64,000 nt of DNA from an uncultured Oscillospiraceae bacterium (GTDB lineage Bacteria > Bacillota > Clostridia > Oscillospirales > Oscillospiraceae), in contig CAAGBT010000055.1 of NCBI GenBank assembly GCA_900768135.1, forward strand, positions 62,001 to 126,000, given 5' to 3'. The position numbers were made by a program, and so were the translations under genes. Below the pieces are notes generated by a model that was given only the letters and a program-made list of their open reading frames with translations, was not told the DNA's origin and did no database searches. This document shows, in pieces, positions 7,647 to 16,648 of the stretch; position 1 is the first letter of the stretch; the number at the start of each line of letters is the position of its first letter.

Positions 7647-9965
7647 TTAGTTCAGCTCGATGTTCTCAATCTCGCTCAGCCAGCCATAGAAGGTGGTGAT
7701 GTCGGGCGTGACGGTGCTCATGTTGACACGCTCGGTGGAGAAGATGATAGCATTCTGACGCTGATAGACGGGAACCTCAACAGCCCAGTCAACAACGATG
7801 TCAAGGCAAGCCTTATACATGGCCTTGCGGTAGCTCTGGTCGAGAGAGTTACGGGCATCGAGGATCATCTGGTCGAGTTCGGGGTCGGCGATGCAGTACA
7901 TCTTGTTGGAGCCGCCCTGCGCAGGACCACCGTAGGGGTTGGTGCCAGTACCCTGATCGCCGGCGAAGTTGGCAACGTCAGAGTAATAGATCTGGTACAT
8001 ATCCGGGTCGATGGTGGCGCCCCAGGCAGCGCACCACATATCGACCTGGCGGGCGTCAATGCCGTCCCACAGGCCGGAGGAGTCGCTCAGGTCGGTGACG
8101 ATGAGGTTCATGCCGATCGTGGCGAGAGCCTTGGAGGCCTCGCTGACCATCATGAACGAGGGGTGATCGCCGGAACCGTCAGCGGGGATCTGCAGCTCGT
8201 ACTCAAGGGAAGCACCCTCGGGAGCGGCGGTGAGCTTACCGTCGGTGACGGTGTAGCCGGCAGCCTCGAAGTAACCCAGAGCGGCCTGCAGCGCGGCGGC
8301 ATAGCGCTCTTCGGCGGTCATGTCGGAGGTGTAGATGTCGTTGCCGTTCACGTCAACGGAGAAGGCGACCTTGTAGCCGTCGTCAGTAGCCTGAGGAGCG
8401 GCCCAGGAGGTGTTGGAGATGGGGTAGTTGATGACGCTCGCGCGCTCGCCATAGTAGGACTCGATGGCGACGTTACGATAAACAGCGAAGACGGTGGCGA
8501 AGGCCTTGCGCAGGTCCTTGGAAGCCTCGCTGCCCGGCTCGCCGCCGACGTTCATGCAGGCGGCGCTCATGCCGAGGTAGCCGTAACCGAGGTTATCGAC
8601 GGTATCGGTGGTGATGGCGTCGCCGTCAACGCCCGCGCCGCCGTTGGCCTTGGTGATGGCGTCAACGGTATCGTTGGAGAAGGTGGGGTCAGCAATATCG
8701 ATGGTGCCGGTGATGACGCCGTTGAGCTTGTCGTCATCGCTCATGCACTGCTGGAAGTTGACGTACTTGGTCTTGGGAGCGCCCTTGAAGTACAGGTCGT
8801 TGGCCTCGAAGTAGACAACGCCGTCCTCAAACTTGATGAACTTGTAGGGGCCGGCGCCCATGGGCTGGGTGGTCTTGGCGCGAACGCTGCTCAGATCGCC
8901 CTTGGGGAAGCCAAACTGGTTGTTGTCGTAGTTGTACAGGCTCTTATCGCCGTAGTAGTGCATCGGGGCGATGGTGAGAGAGAGCTGATAGATGGCGGTT
9001 GCATCGACGGTGTCGAGGGTGACGGTCATGCTGTAGTCGCCGGTCTTCTTGATACCGGAGATGTTGGCAGCGGACTCACCGGTCTGAACGCCGGCGGTGT
9101 ACTCGCTCCAGCTGTCGCCGATCTCGTTGGAGATGAAGGTGGTGATGGAGTCGGTGGCGACCTCGGTGTTGATGCCGCTGTCGGACAGGTCGTAGCCATA
9201 CTTCTCAACGATCTTGGCCCACAGGTCGGCAGCGTCGGTGGCGGTGTAGCCCCACATCTCAACAGCGGAAGCGAAGTCGGCCGCACCGTAATTTTCCATC
9301 ACGTAGTCAGCGATGGACTGGGCGAACTTCTCGCCGCCGGCATTGAAAGCGGTCCAGAAGGTGTTGTACTGGTCCTCAGTGTAATAGTCGGTGGCGGTGT
9401 AGCCGTCCGGACCGGCAGCAAGGATCAGGTCAATGCGCTTGCTCATGCCGCTGCGGTAAGCGTTCATGCCCTGAATGGCAACAGCGTAGAGGGTAGAGTT
9501 GCCGTCATAGGTGGGGTCGCAGAGAACGTACATGGAGAAGATGACGTCGTCGATGGTGAGCTTTTCACCGTCGGAGAAGACGAGGTCTTCGCGCAGCTTG
9601 AAGTTGTAATCGACGGTGCCGTCGGCGTTCTCAACGATCTCGCAGTCGGCGGGGCCATAATAAGTATAGTCGGTGCCGTTGTAGTTGGTGGTCTCGCCCT
9701 CAATGCCGTTGAGGATCATCGCGCCCTGACGGTCATTGCCGAGCAGACCCAGCTGGGTCATGGCATAAACGTCCTGGTCGTATGCGGTCTCGGCGAAGAA
9801 GGGGGAGAACTTCTCGTTGAACGCGGCATAGCCCGCGACCAGCGGGGTGGTGTTTTCCGTCTGCTGGCCGTCGCCATTGCCGTCATCGGTCTTCTTGTCG
9901 CCGCAGCCGGCGAGAAGGCCAATGCACATGACCAGAGACAGGATCAGTGCAAGTGCTCTTTTCAT
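7647..9965 (-). CDS. oppA: Oligopeptide-binding lipoprotein OppA-type (SBP_bac_5), 772 aa
   Basis: The N-terminus MKRALALILSLVMCIGLLAG ending in a lipobox Cys (C21, LLAGC) shows a lipoprotein anchored outside the membrane. AAGGAG lies 9 bases before the chosen ATG at 9965; an in-frame ATG at 10160 would put 65 unrelated residues before the signal peptide. The mature protein has the features of SBP_bac_5 peptide-binding proteins: FNEKFSPFF near the start, the YNFKLREDLVFSDGEKLTIDD block at about 125-145, and a C-terminal domain with repeated Tyr/Asp-rich segments. At 772 residues it is larger than typical OppA (about 540-600), matching the enlarged OppC. It is the first gene of the operon and has its own promoter. 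It captures peptides and delivers them to OppB/C. Confidence 0.92.
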   Translation of the reverse strand: MKRALALILSLVMCIGLLAGCGDKKTDDGNGDGQQTENTTPLVAGYAAFNEKFSPFFAETAYDQDVYAMTQLGLLGNDRQGAMILNGIEGETTNYNGTDYTYYGPADCEIVENADGTVDYNFKLREDLVFSDGEKLTIDDVIFSMYVLCDPTYDGNSTLYAVAIQGMNAYRSGMSKRIDLILAAGPDGYTATDYYTEDQYNTFWTAFNAGGEKFAQSIADYVMENYGAADFASAVEMWGYTATDAADLWAKIVEKYGYDLSDSGINTEVATDSITTFISNEIGDSWSEYTAGVQTGESAANISGIKKTGDYSMTVTLDTVDATAIYQLSLTIAPMHYYGDKSLYNYDNNQFGFPKGDLSSVRAKTTQPMGAGPYKFIKFEDGVVYFEANDLYFKGAPKTKYVNFQQCMSDDDKLNGVITGTIDIADPTFSNDTVDAITKANGGAGVDGDAITTDTVDNLGYGYLGMSAACMNVGGEPGSEASKDLRKAFATVFAVYRNVAIESYYGERASVINYPISNTSWAAPQATDDGYKVAFSVDVNGNDIYTSDMTAEERYAAALQAALGYFEAAGYTVTDGKLTAAPEGASLEYELQIPADGSGDHPSFMMVSEASKALATIGMNLIVTDLSDSSGLWDGIDARQVDMWCAAWGATIDPDMYQIYYSDVANFAGDQGTGTNPYGGPAQGGSNKMYCIADPELDQMILDARNSLDQSYRKAMYKACLDIVVDWAVEVPVYQRQNAIIFSTERVNMSTVTPDITTFYGWLSEIENIELN

Positions 9966-10034
9966 TGAATCAAACTCCTTTATATATTTTTGCTTCAACA
10001 GGGCTTGCGCCCCGTGTGGCACGAATGAAGGGAC

Positions 10035-10053
10035 TCCGCGCGTTCCGCGCGGA
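10035..10053 (-). other. GC hairpin in the oppA leader
   Basis: A perfect 8-bp stem (TCCGCGCG / CGCGCGGA) with a GAA loop lies in the transcribed leader about 70 bases upstream of the oppA start. A role in mRNA stability is possible. I do not recognise a riboswitch class in the roughly 150-base leader. Confidence 0.5.
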
Positions 10054-10113
10054 CCGGAAAGGCCCGCCTTTCTGAAACTGGCCTGTGAAATGAAATAACT
10101 CAAGCTTTTTATC

Positions 10114-10143
10114 ACTATACCATAGAACAGTGGTAAATGTACA
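10114..10143 (-). promoter_or_regulatory. Probable oppA promoter
   Basis: On the minus strand: TGTACA (10143-10138), an 18-base spacer, then TATAGT (10119-10114) preceded by TGG. It starts just inside the gap after the upstream gene's stop, giving the opp operon its own start. Confidence 0.6.
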
Positions 10144-10153
10144 GTAAAAATTT

Positions 10154-10711
10154 TTAGCAATCGCCGTTTTTGGACACTTTATCCCAATTAGACAATATCA
10201 TTGCGCGCCGGATTGTCAGCGCAGAGGCGGCGGCGAGCAGCTTGAGCAGGAAATAAAGCACGACGGGAAACACCTGTCCGCCAGCGCCGGACAAAACGAG
10301 GTGGACACCCTCGGCGGCGGCGCCGAGCAGCGCGCAGACGGCGGCGGCCATCGCCCGCCGCGGCAGCGCGGGAACGGTGCGCTCATAGACATATTCGCGC
10401 ACGGACGTCCAGCTGCGGCCCAGCCGGACGAGCGCCCAGAGCACCGTGAGCGAGGCGGTCAGCTCACCGAGGTAGGGCAGAATGACATAGAAATGGTTCT
10501 GCATCCCGGGGGCGGGGATGCACCCGCCCAGCACGGCCGCCAGCATGAGCAGCGCGCCCGCCGTCCATACGCGGCGCTGTGCGGCGCGTATCCCGTCTGC
10601 GCCGTCCCGGCAGGCGTAAAGCGCGCCGTCGTAAATGTACTCGCCGGCGACATTCAGGCGGAAGTCGTTCAGATAGGAATTCCTGCCGTGCTTTTTCTGC
10701 TTTTTCGCCAT
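10154..10711 (-). CDS. Uncharacterised membrane protein coupled to pepF (185 aa)
   Basis: I do not recognise a named family. A basic N-terminus (MAKKQKKHGRNSYLNDF) is followed by about 40 hydrophilic residues. Four likely membrane helices come next, at about 48-68, 75-97, 118-140 and 145-170. Its ATG overlaps the pepF stop by one base (TAATG), so translation is coupled. No terminator separates it from the oppA promoter, so some transcripts may run on into opp. Codon use matches the neighbours. A role linked to peptide uptake or processing is only a positional guess. Confidence 0.65.
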   Translation of the reverse strand: MAKKQKKHGRNSYLNDFRLNVAGEYIYDGALYACRDGADGIRAAQRRVWTAGALLMLAAVLGGCIPAPGMQNHFYVILPYLGELTASLTVLWALVRLGRSWTSVREYVYERTVPALPRRAMAAAVCALLGAAAEGVHLVLSGAGGQVFPVVLYFLLKLLAAASALTIRRAMILSNWDKVSKNGDC

Positions 10712-12414
10712 TACTCGATGCCGGTAAGGTCAAAGTCCGCAAGCGCCTTCTCCGCTTCGGCGCACACGCCGCGAAGACACTTCTCGTCAAACGGGCTTTC
10801 CAGTTCTGCGTTCTTCAGAAGGTCGGTAAACGTTCGGCTGCCGCCCTGCACGGTGTAGGCCATGTAGCGCTGCCACGCGCTTTTCAGATCCTTGCGGATC
10901 ATGGCCCAGAATTCGAGCGACACGGTCTGGGCAAGGCAGTAGTCGATGTAGTAGAAGGGGCTGGAGTAAATGTGGTGCTGGCGCTGCCAGCCCATGCCCT
11001 CGGAATAGAACGGGATCTCGCCATCGAGCTTCATCCACGGCATATAGACGCCGAGCAGCTCCTTCCACACGGCGTGGCGCTCAGCGGGCGTCATCTCAGG
11101 CTTTTCATACACAATGTGCTGGAAGTGATCGACCATCGTGCCGTAGGGGATGAACGTCAGCGCGCCGGAGAGGTGGCTGTAGCGGAACTTTTTTGCATCC
11201 GGACCGAAGAATCCCTCCGCCCACGGCTCTGCGAAGAATTCCATGCTCATGGAGTGGACCTCGCAGGCCTCCATGCTCGGCCAGATATACTCGATGGGGA
11301 TGCGGCTGCGGTTCGTCCAGGCCTCGAAGGCGTGGCCGGCCTCGTGCGTCACGACCTCCACGTCGTGCTGCGTGCCGTTGAAGTTGGCAAAGATGAATGG
11401 CACCTGATAGTCCATGATGCTCGTGCAGTAGCCGCCCGCCTGCTTGCCCTCGGTGGAGAGAACGTCGAGCAGCTCGTCGTCGAGCATCGTGCGGAAGAAT
11501 TTTTCCGTTTCGGGCGAAAGCTCGCGGTAGAACTTCATGCCCATGGCAAGGATCTCATCCGGCGTGCCGATGGGGCGGGGATTGCCGGAGCGGAACTCGA
11601 GCGCGTTGTCGGCGAAGCTCATGGGGTACTGCTTGCCGAGGCGTTTGGCCTGCTCGCGGTATACCTTGTCGGCCACGGGGACGAGATACTTGACGACCGC
11701 CTCGCGGAACTTCTCCACGTCGTCCTTCGTGTAGCAGTTGCGGCCCATGCGGTAGTAGCCGAGCGTGGTGTAGCCCTCGTAGCCGAGCCGTTTGCCCATC
11801 GCGTCGCGGAGTCTCACGAGCTTGTCGTAGAGCTCGTCGAATTTTGCCTGATTGTCCCTGTACCACTGACCCTCCGCCTTCCAGGCGGCAAGGCGCTTTG
11901 CATCGTCGGCGCAGGTCTTGAACGGGGAGAGCTGGGAGAGCGTGTAGGTCTTGCCCTCGAACGGGATCTGCGCCGAGGCGAGCAGCTTTTCATACTCCTG
12001 CGTCAGCTCGTTTTCCTGCTGCAGCTCGGGGATGATGGCTGGGGAGAAGGTCTTGAGTTCGATCTCGGCATTGACGAACAGCAGGTCGCCGAATTCCTTT
12101 TCAAAGTCGGCGCGGAAGGGGCTTTCGAGCAGAGCCTGCGTCCACTGCTGGGTATACTCCTGCAGCTCGGGGAAGAAGCCGTTCCAGAACTTCTCCTCCG
12201 CATCGTAAAATTCGTCGCGCGTGTCGATGGAGTGGCGGATGCTCGCAAGCGTTGAGGCGGTGGAGATGTGCTTGGACTGCTCCTGCTGCGTAAGGAAGAC
12301 CCTGCGGGCCTCTTCGTAGCTCTGCGCGGCTTTGAGCTGCGCGGTCAGCGCGGCGCACTGCTGCTTGACGGCCTCGGGATCGGGGCGGGTGTAGGGCATT
12401 TGTGAAAATTTCAT
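10711..12414 (-). CDS. M3-family oligoendopeptidase (PepF-like)
   Basis: A 567-residue cytoplasmic zinc peptidase. The M3 motif HEAGH is at about residues 354-358 (context VVTHEAGHAFEAW), with the further zinc-binding Glu expected in the following EACEVHSMSMEFF segment. Length and motif order match the M3 oligoendopeptidase F/thimet-type enzymes that cut short peptides. A good ribosome site (GGAGGTAACCT) precedes the ATG. It lies between an MFS transporter gene and a small membrane protein, just upstream of the peptide importer. The likely role is hydrolysis of imported oligopeptides to smaller units. The exact M3 subclade is not certain. Confidence 0.9.
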   Translation of the reverse strand: MKFSQMPYTRPDPEAVKQQCAALTAQLKAAQSYEEARRVFLTQQEQSKHISTASTLASIRHSIDTRDEFYDAEEKFWNGFFPELQEYTQQWTQALLESPFRADFEKEFGDLLFVNAEIELKTFSPAIIPELQQENELTQEYEKLLASAQIPFEGKTYTLSQLSPFKTCADDAKRLAAWKAEGQWYRDNQAKFDELYDKLVRLRDAMGKRLGYEGYTTLGYYRMGRNCYTKDDVEKFREAVVKYLVPVADKVYREQAKRLGKQYPMSFADNALEFRSGNPRPIGTPDEILAMGMKFYRELSPETEKFFRTMLDDELLDVLSTEGKQAGGYCTSIMDYQVPFIFANFNGTQHDVEVVTHEAGHAFEAWTNRSRIPIEYIWPSMEACEVHSMSMEFFAEPWAEGFFGPDAKKFRYSHLSGALTFIPYGTMVDHFQHIVYEKPEMTPAERHAVWKELLGVYMPWMKLDGEIPFYSEGMGWQRQHHIYSSPFYYIDYCLAQTVSLEFWAMIRKDLKSAWQRYMAYTVQGGSRTFTDLLKNAELESPFDEKCLRGVCAEAEKALADFDLTGIE

Positions 12415-12461
12415 AGGTTACCTCCGTGTGGATACATGATTCGGATGGGGGAGCCGGCAGT

Positions 12462-13736
12462 TCACTGCTGGCGGTTGTAGATGGCGGAAACGGCCTTGCG
12501 CCCGCCGCCGATGACGACGATCGCAGCCGCTGTGGTGACGAGCATGAAGCCTGTCAGCACGCCGCGCGCGGGGAGGAACGCCGTCAGCGCGCCTGCGATC
12601 AGGTTGCCCGTAAAGCTGCCGACGGTGTTGAGCATATTGAACGCGCCGTTGAAGCGGCCCTTTTTCTCGTCCGGCACATAGCTCTGCGTGGCGGAGATGC
12701 GGATGGTGTAGCTCGTCACGCCCAGAATGCCGGTTAAGAAGCATGAGACCATCATCACCGGCAGCGGACAGTAGAGATAGAAGCCCTCGCACAGCGAGAT
12801 GACGACATACACCGCGAGCGCGATGGCATATTTCCGCTGCACGGGCAGGTTGACCTTGTAATGGATGCCGCCGCCGATGGCGCGGCCGAAGATGGCCATG
12901 CCCCACACGAGCATATAGATATATTCGCCGTTTTCAAAGGTCGCCTTGAAGTACGGCAGCGTGATGACGCTCGACGCGCCGTTGGAGAGCGAACTGAAGG
13001 CAAAGTAGATGGCAACGCAGAGAAGACCCTTCTCGCTCAGAAGGTAGCGGAAGCCCTCTCTGATGTCGCGCAGGAGCCGGCGGCCGGAGGAACGCTGCTC
13101 TTCGAGCGCGAGCGCGGCGCGCTGCTTTGCGATGTAGTGTTCCTCGGCGCGGATCTGCGTCTCCGCCGTTGCGGCAATGAAGAAGCACAGCGCGTTGACG
13201 CCCAGCAGCGGCGCAATGCCGAAAAGATTGTAAAGGTACGTTGCAACAGGGATGATGAGCGCCGAGAGCGTTTCAAGGACGCTTGCAATGGAGTAGGCCT
13301 TGGAATAGTTGCCCTCGGAGATGAGCAGGGGATAGAAGCTGTCGTAGGCGACATAGTAGATGCTGTTGATCGAGCCGATGATGAAGCAGAAGACCGCGAG
13401 CATCGGAAAGCTGAACCAGCCGCGGCTCAGGATCAGCGCGGCGGTGAGGTAAACGCCCGAAGAGATAAAGTCCAGCGTGTAGATGGTCTTCCTGCGTGAA
13501 AAGCGGTCGAGGATCGCGCCGGAGAAGACCGGCATCACGATCTGCGGCAGGGTGAACGTTGCGATATAGACGGCGTAGAGCAGGTTCGAGCCGGTGTAAT
13601 CCAGCACAAGCAGGCTCAGCGCAAAGCCGGACATCGAGTTGCCGAGCACCGACACCACGCTGCCGAGCGTAATGATGGTGAAATCCCGCGTCCAGAGCTT
13701 CGCCGGCTGCGGCGCGGGCAGATTCTGATCGTTCAT
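12462..13736 (-). CDS. MFS transporter (424 aa)
   Basis: About twelve hydrophobic helices follow a hydrophilic start of about 20 residues. The loop between helices 2 and 3 carries an MFS motif A-like sequence (GAILDRFSRRK). The long central loop (LEEQRSSGRRLLRDIREGFRY) resembles macrolide-efflux/DHA3-type carriers. The strong site AAAGGAGG precedes the ATG. It starts an operon with pepF and the 10.2 kb membrane protein, driven by a divergent promoter. An exporter of a drug, peptide or amino acid is likely, but the substrate is not visible from sequence. Confidence 0.85.
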   Translation of the reverse strand: MNDQNLPAPQPAKLWTRDFTIITLGSVVSVLGNSMSGFALSLLVLDYTGSNLLYAVYIATFTLPQIVMPVFSGAILDRFSRRKTIYTLDFISSGVYLTAALILSRGWFSFPMLAVFCFIIGSINSIYYVAYDSFYPLLISEGNYSKAYSIASVLETLSALIIPVATYLYNLFGIAPLLGVNALCFFIAATAETQIRAEEHYIAKQRAALALEEQRSSGRRLLRDIREGFRYLLSEKGLLCVAIYFAFSSLSNGASSVITLPYFKATFENGEYIYMLVWGMAIFGRAIGGGIHYKVNLPVQRKYAIALAVYVVISLCEGFYLYCPLPVMMVSCFLTGILGVTSYTIRISATQSYVPDEKKGRFNGAFNMLNTVGSFTGNLIAGALTAFLPARGVLTGFMLVTTAAAIVVIGGGRKAVSAIYNRQQ

Positions 13737-13853
13737 GGAGAGAAACGCCTCCTTTCATGGCGGAGTGCAAACTGCAAAAGCCTGTTCGGTGACACCGCAA
13801 TGAAACAAAGAGGCTTTTCCCGCACAGAGGCGGAGGGACGGAAATCACCAGAT

Positions 13854-13882
13854 ATTATAAAGGATAAATTCAAAATAAGCAA
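13854..13882 (-). promoter_or_regulatory. Promoter of the MFS-pepF operon
   Basis: On the minus strand: TTGCTT (13882-13877), a 17-base spacer, then a perfect TATAAT (13859-13854). The region 13737-14023 between divergent genes holds this promoter and that of the aminopeptidase and nothing else I can identify. Confidence 0.75.
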
Positions 13883-13956
13883 CCGTAATTCCACGAAGCA
13901 TGAACAAAAAACGAAAAATTTTCCACAGCAGGATCGACAGCCGGGCCAAAGCCGTC

Positions 13957-13985
13957 TTGCCGGGACGGCGGCGGTATGCTATAAT
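13957..13985 (+). promoter_or_regulatory. Promoter of the M18 aminopeptidase gene
   Basis: TTGCCG (13957-13962), a 17-base spacer, then TATAAT (13980-13985) with an extended TGC just upstream. Confidence 0.8.
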
Positions 13986-14023
13986 GCGGACAACGCATGA
14001 AAAAATAAATGGAGGAATGCATC

Positions 14024-15295
14024 ATGGAAAGAACGATGATAGAGGAGCTGCTGGACTTTATCGCCGCAGGCCCCACCTGCTATCATGTGACGGGAAATAT
14101 CTGCGGCAGGCTGCGCGCAGAGGGATACGAGGAGCTTTCCGAGCGCGAGCGCTGGCCGCTCCGCGCAGGCGGGAAATACTTTGTCCGGCGCAACGGCTCA
14201 AGCACCATCGCCTTCCGTATCCCGGCGAAGCCTGACGGAGGCTTTGCCATGGCCGCGGCGCATTCCGACTCGCCGACGTTCCGCTTGAAGGAGCGGCCCG
14301 ACCGCCGGAGCGCGCACTATGTGCAGCTCTCCACCGAAAAGTACGGCGGGATGCTGATGTCCTCCTGGTTCGACCGGCCGCTTTCCGTGGCGGGGCGCGT
14401 CTTCGTGCGGGAGAATGGGGCGATCGTGCAGAGGCTGGTGAACGTGGACCGTGATCTTCTGGTGATCCCGAACGTCGCCATCCACATGAACCGCAGCGCG
14501 AACGACGGCATGAAATATCTGGCGAATATCGACACGCTGCCGCTCCTCGGCGGCGCGGACTGCGGCGGGATCCTGCCCATCGTTGCATCGGCGGCGGGCG
14601 TTCAGGCCGGGGATATTCTTGGCAGCGACCTGTTTCTTTACTGCCGCGGAAGAGGGACGCTGCTGGGCGAGAATAAGGAATACATCCTCTCGCCCAAGCT
14701 CGACGACCTTGAATGCGCATACGGCTGTCTCATGGGCTTTCTTGCGGAAAAGGAGAGCGGGAACATTGCCGTGTGCTGCGTGTTCGACAATGAAGAGGTC
14801 GGCTCGGCGACCAAACAGGGCGCGGGTTCCGTCTTCCTGCGCGATACGCTGCGGCGCATCGCGCTGTGCCTCGGCAGGGACGAGCAGGACTTCCAGACGA
14901 TGCTCGCGCGCAGCTTCCTCGTTTCGGCGGACAATGCGCACGCGCAGCATCCCAACCACGGCGAATACGCCGACCCTGACAACTGCCCGTACATGAACGA
15001 GGGCGTCGTCATCAAATTTAACGCCAATCAGCGCTACGCGACTGATGGCCGCTCCTGCGCCGTGTTCCGCTCCGTGTGCGAACGCGCGGGCGTACCCACG
15101 CAGGTCTTGTCGAACCGCTCGGATCTGCCCGGCGGCTCAACGCTCGGCTCCATTGCCGACACGCTTGTGCCGGTGAGTACCGTGGATATCGGGCTTGCGC
15201 AGCTGGCGATGCACTCGAGCTGGGAAACGGCGGGGACGCAGGACTATGCGTATCTGGTGCGCGCGATGACGGCGTATTACGGCGCGGAGCTGTGA
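14024..15295 (+). CDS. M18-family aminopeptidase
   Basis: A zinc aminopeptidase of the ApeA/ApeB (M18) family, 423 residues, cytoplasmic, releasing N-terminal residues from peptides. Visible metal-site motifs: AAHSDSPTF near residue 80, the GGADCGG region, DNEEVGSATKQGAGS (catalytic Glu pair), SADNAHAQHPN, and the C-terminal AMHSSWETAG with a conserved His. I chose the ATG at 14024 because GGAGG ends 8 bases before it; an ATG at 14009 sits on the ribosome site. A strong promoter lies 40 bases upstream. Together with PepF and Opp it suggests peptide use as a nutrient. The next gene starts 18 bases later, so they may be co-transcribed. Confidence 0.92.
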   Translation: MERTMIEELLDFIAAGPTCYHVTGNICGRLRAEGYEELSERERWPLRAGGKYFVRRNGSSTIAFRIPAKPDGGFAMAAAHSDSPTFRLKERPDRRSAHYVQLSTEKYGGMLMSSWFDRPLSVAGRVFVRENGAIVQRLVNVDRDLLVIPNVAIHMNRSANDGMKYLANIDTLPLLGGADCGGILPIVASAAGVQAGDILGSDLFLYCRGRGTLLGENKEYILSPKLDDLECAYGCLMGFLAEKESGNIAVCCVFDNEEVGSATKQGAGSVFLRDTLRRIALCLGRDEQDFQTMLARSFLVSADNAHAQHPNHGEYADPDNCPYMNEGVVIKFNANQRYATDGRSCAVFRSVCERAGVPTQVLSNRSDLPGGSTLGSIADTLVPVSTVDIGLAQLAMHSSWETAGTQDYAYLVRAMTAYYGAEL

Positions 15296-15313
15296 GCGCG
15301 GCGGGGGACGGAA

Positions 15314-16015
15314 ATGTACTGGAGCGACGAGACCATTGCCTTCCTGCGCGACGCGCTGCGGATGAACGACTATTACGGCGCGATCGCGCGGCGCATCGCG
15401 CCGCACCTTGCGCCGGACGACCGTGTGTGCGACGCGGGCTGCGGCACGGGAGAGCTGAGCGCCGCCCTGCGCCGGTACTGCGCGGGCGTGACGGCGGTGG
15501 ACAGCAGCGAAAAAGCGATCGCCGTCCTGCGCGGACGCGCGCCGGAGGGCGTAACGCCGGTCTGCGGGGACGTGAAGGCGCACCGTCCGGCGCAGCCGTA
15601 TGACGCGATGGTGTTCTGCCTGTTCGGGCGGACGGAGGACGCGCTGGCGATTTCCGCGCGCTGCTGCAAAGGAAAGGTGTTCCTCGTCAAACGCGACTAC
15701 ACGCACCACCGCTTCAGCGCGGGGAGGGTGAGCCTTGGCGAATACACGGCGCGCTGCACGGAAGAAACGCTTGCCGCGCGCGGCATTCCCTATGCGGCGG
15801 AACGCTTTACGGCGGAGTTCGGGCAGCCGTTCCGCTCGCTGGCGGCGGCGGAACGCTTTTTTGAGATCTATGATCGCAGCGGCGCGCGGCTTACGCGCGC
15901 AGAGGTCGCGGCGTGGCTCGTGCCGGGGCCTTCGGAGGAATTCCCATACTATCTGCCGCATGAAAAGAGGCTGACGCTTTTCCGCTTTGCGGCGGGGGAT
16001 GTTGGAGAGGAGTGA
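15314..16015 (+). CDS. Class I SAM-dependent methyltransferase
   Basis: A 233-residue protein with a Rossmann SAM-binding motif I, VCDAGCGTGELS, at about residues 38-49. Motif II acidic end TAVDSS follows at about 60-65, and motif IV-like YDAMVFCLFG at about 96-105. The C-terminal third is specific and gives no substrate clue. The gene overlaps nothing: it starts 18 bases after the aminopeptidase and ends 6 bases before the NTPase gene, which suggests that the two work together. Targets could be a small molecule, RNA or protein. A function in metal or siderophore handling is possible but not shown. Confidence 0.8.
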   Translation: MYWSDETIAFLRDALRMNDYYGAIARRIAPHLAPDDRVCDAGCGTGELSAALRRYCAGVTAVDSSEKAIAVLRGRAPEGVTPVCGDVKAHRPAQPYDAMVFCLFGRTEDALAISARCCKGKVFLVKRDYTHHRFSAGRVSLGEYTARCTEETLAARGIPYAAERFTAEFGQPFRSLAAAERFFEIYDRSGARLTRAEVAAWLVPGPSEEFPYYLPHEKRLTLFRFAAGDVGEE

Positions 16016-16021
16016 AGCGGC

Positions 16022-16567
16022 GTGGAAAAACGGCATATTCTGCTCTGCGGAGAACGCGGCGTGGGCAAAAGCACGCTGATCCGGCGGCTGCTGGCGCACA
16101 GTGTGCGGCCGGTGGGCGGCTTTGTGACGCTGCGGCTGAAAACGCCGGATGAGAACGGCTTTTACCCCATTTACCTTTACGATGCGGCGCTGCCGGAGAG
16201 CGAACGGCGCAGCACGGCGGAGAACCTTGCCGGTATCTGCGACAGCCGCTCGAGCGTGCGTCACAGCGAGGTGTTCGATACGCTGGGGGCGCGGTATATC
16301 GGCGCGGCGCCGGAAAACGGGGTGATCCTGATGGACGAGCTGGGATTTCTGGAAAACGACGCGGCGGCCTTTCAGCGCGCGGTGCTGCGCGCGCTGGACG
16401 GGGAAACGCCGGTGCTGGCGGCGGTCAAGCCGAAGAATACGGCCTTCCTGCGCGCGGTGCGCGGTCATGAGAACGCGGAGCTGGTGCAGATCGGCGAAGC
16501 GAACCGCGATGCGCTCTATGAGCGGCTGCTGCCGCGCATCCTGGCATGGAATGCGTTTCGCGCGTAG
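16022..16567 (+). CDS. P-loop nucleoside-triphosphatase, THEP1/NTPase_1-like
   Basis: A 181-residue P-loop protein. Walker A GERGVGKST is at about residues 10-18 and Walker B VILMDELGFLE at about 101-111, the pattern of the THEP1/NTPase_1 family. Members hydrolyse NTPs slowly and their cellular role is not settled. The PVGGFVT sequence after Walker A is also typical. It lies 6 bases after the methyltransferase. Its stop codon TAG forms the start of the -35 box of the deoC promoter, which marks the operon end. No terminator hairpin is seen. Confidence 0.8.
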   Translation: MEKRHILLCGERGVGKSTLIRRLLAHSVRPVGGFVTLRLKTPDENGFYPIYLYDAALPESERRSTAENLAGICDSRSSVRHSEVFDTLGARYIGAAPENGVILMDELGFLENDAAAFQRAVLRALDGETPVLAAVKPKNTAFLRAVRGHENAELVQIGEANRDALYERLLPRILAWNAFRA

Positions 16568-16593
16568 ACAAACGCCGGACGGTGTGATATGAT
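16565..16593 (+). promoter_or_regulatory. Promoter of the deoC-deoD-kinase operon
   Basis: TAGACA (16565-16570), a 17-base spacer, then TATGAT (16588-16593). The -35 box begins at the stop codon of the NTPase gene. Confidence 0.75.
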
Positions 16594-16648
16594 AAACAGA
16601 AGACCGTTTCGGACAATACTTTCCAATTTCAGAAAGGAACGATAGATC

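Noticed and set aside
9966..10113. T-box or amino-acid riboswitch in the oppA leader
   Set aside because: No T-box sequence (TGGNACC-type) or specifier loop could be found; only a simple GC hairpin.
13785..13795. GGTGACACC near the MFS promoter as a second NiaR site
   Set aside because: The half-sites overlap with the wrong spacing compared with the palindrome at 19680-19719.
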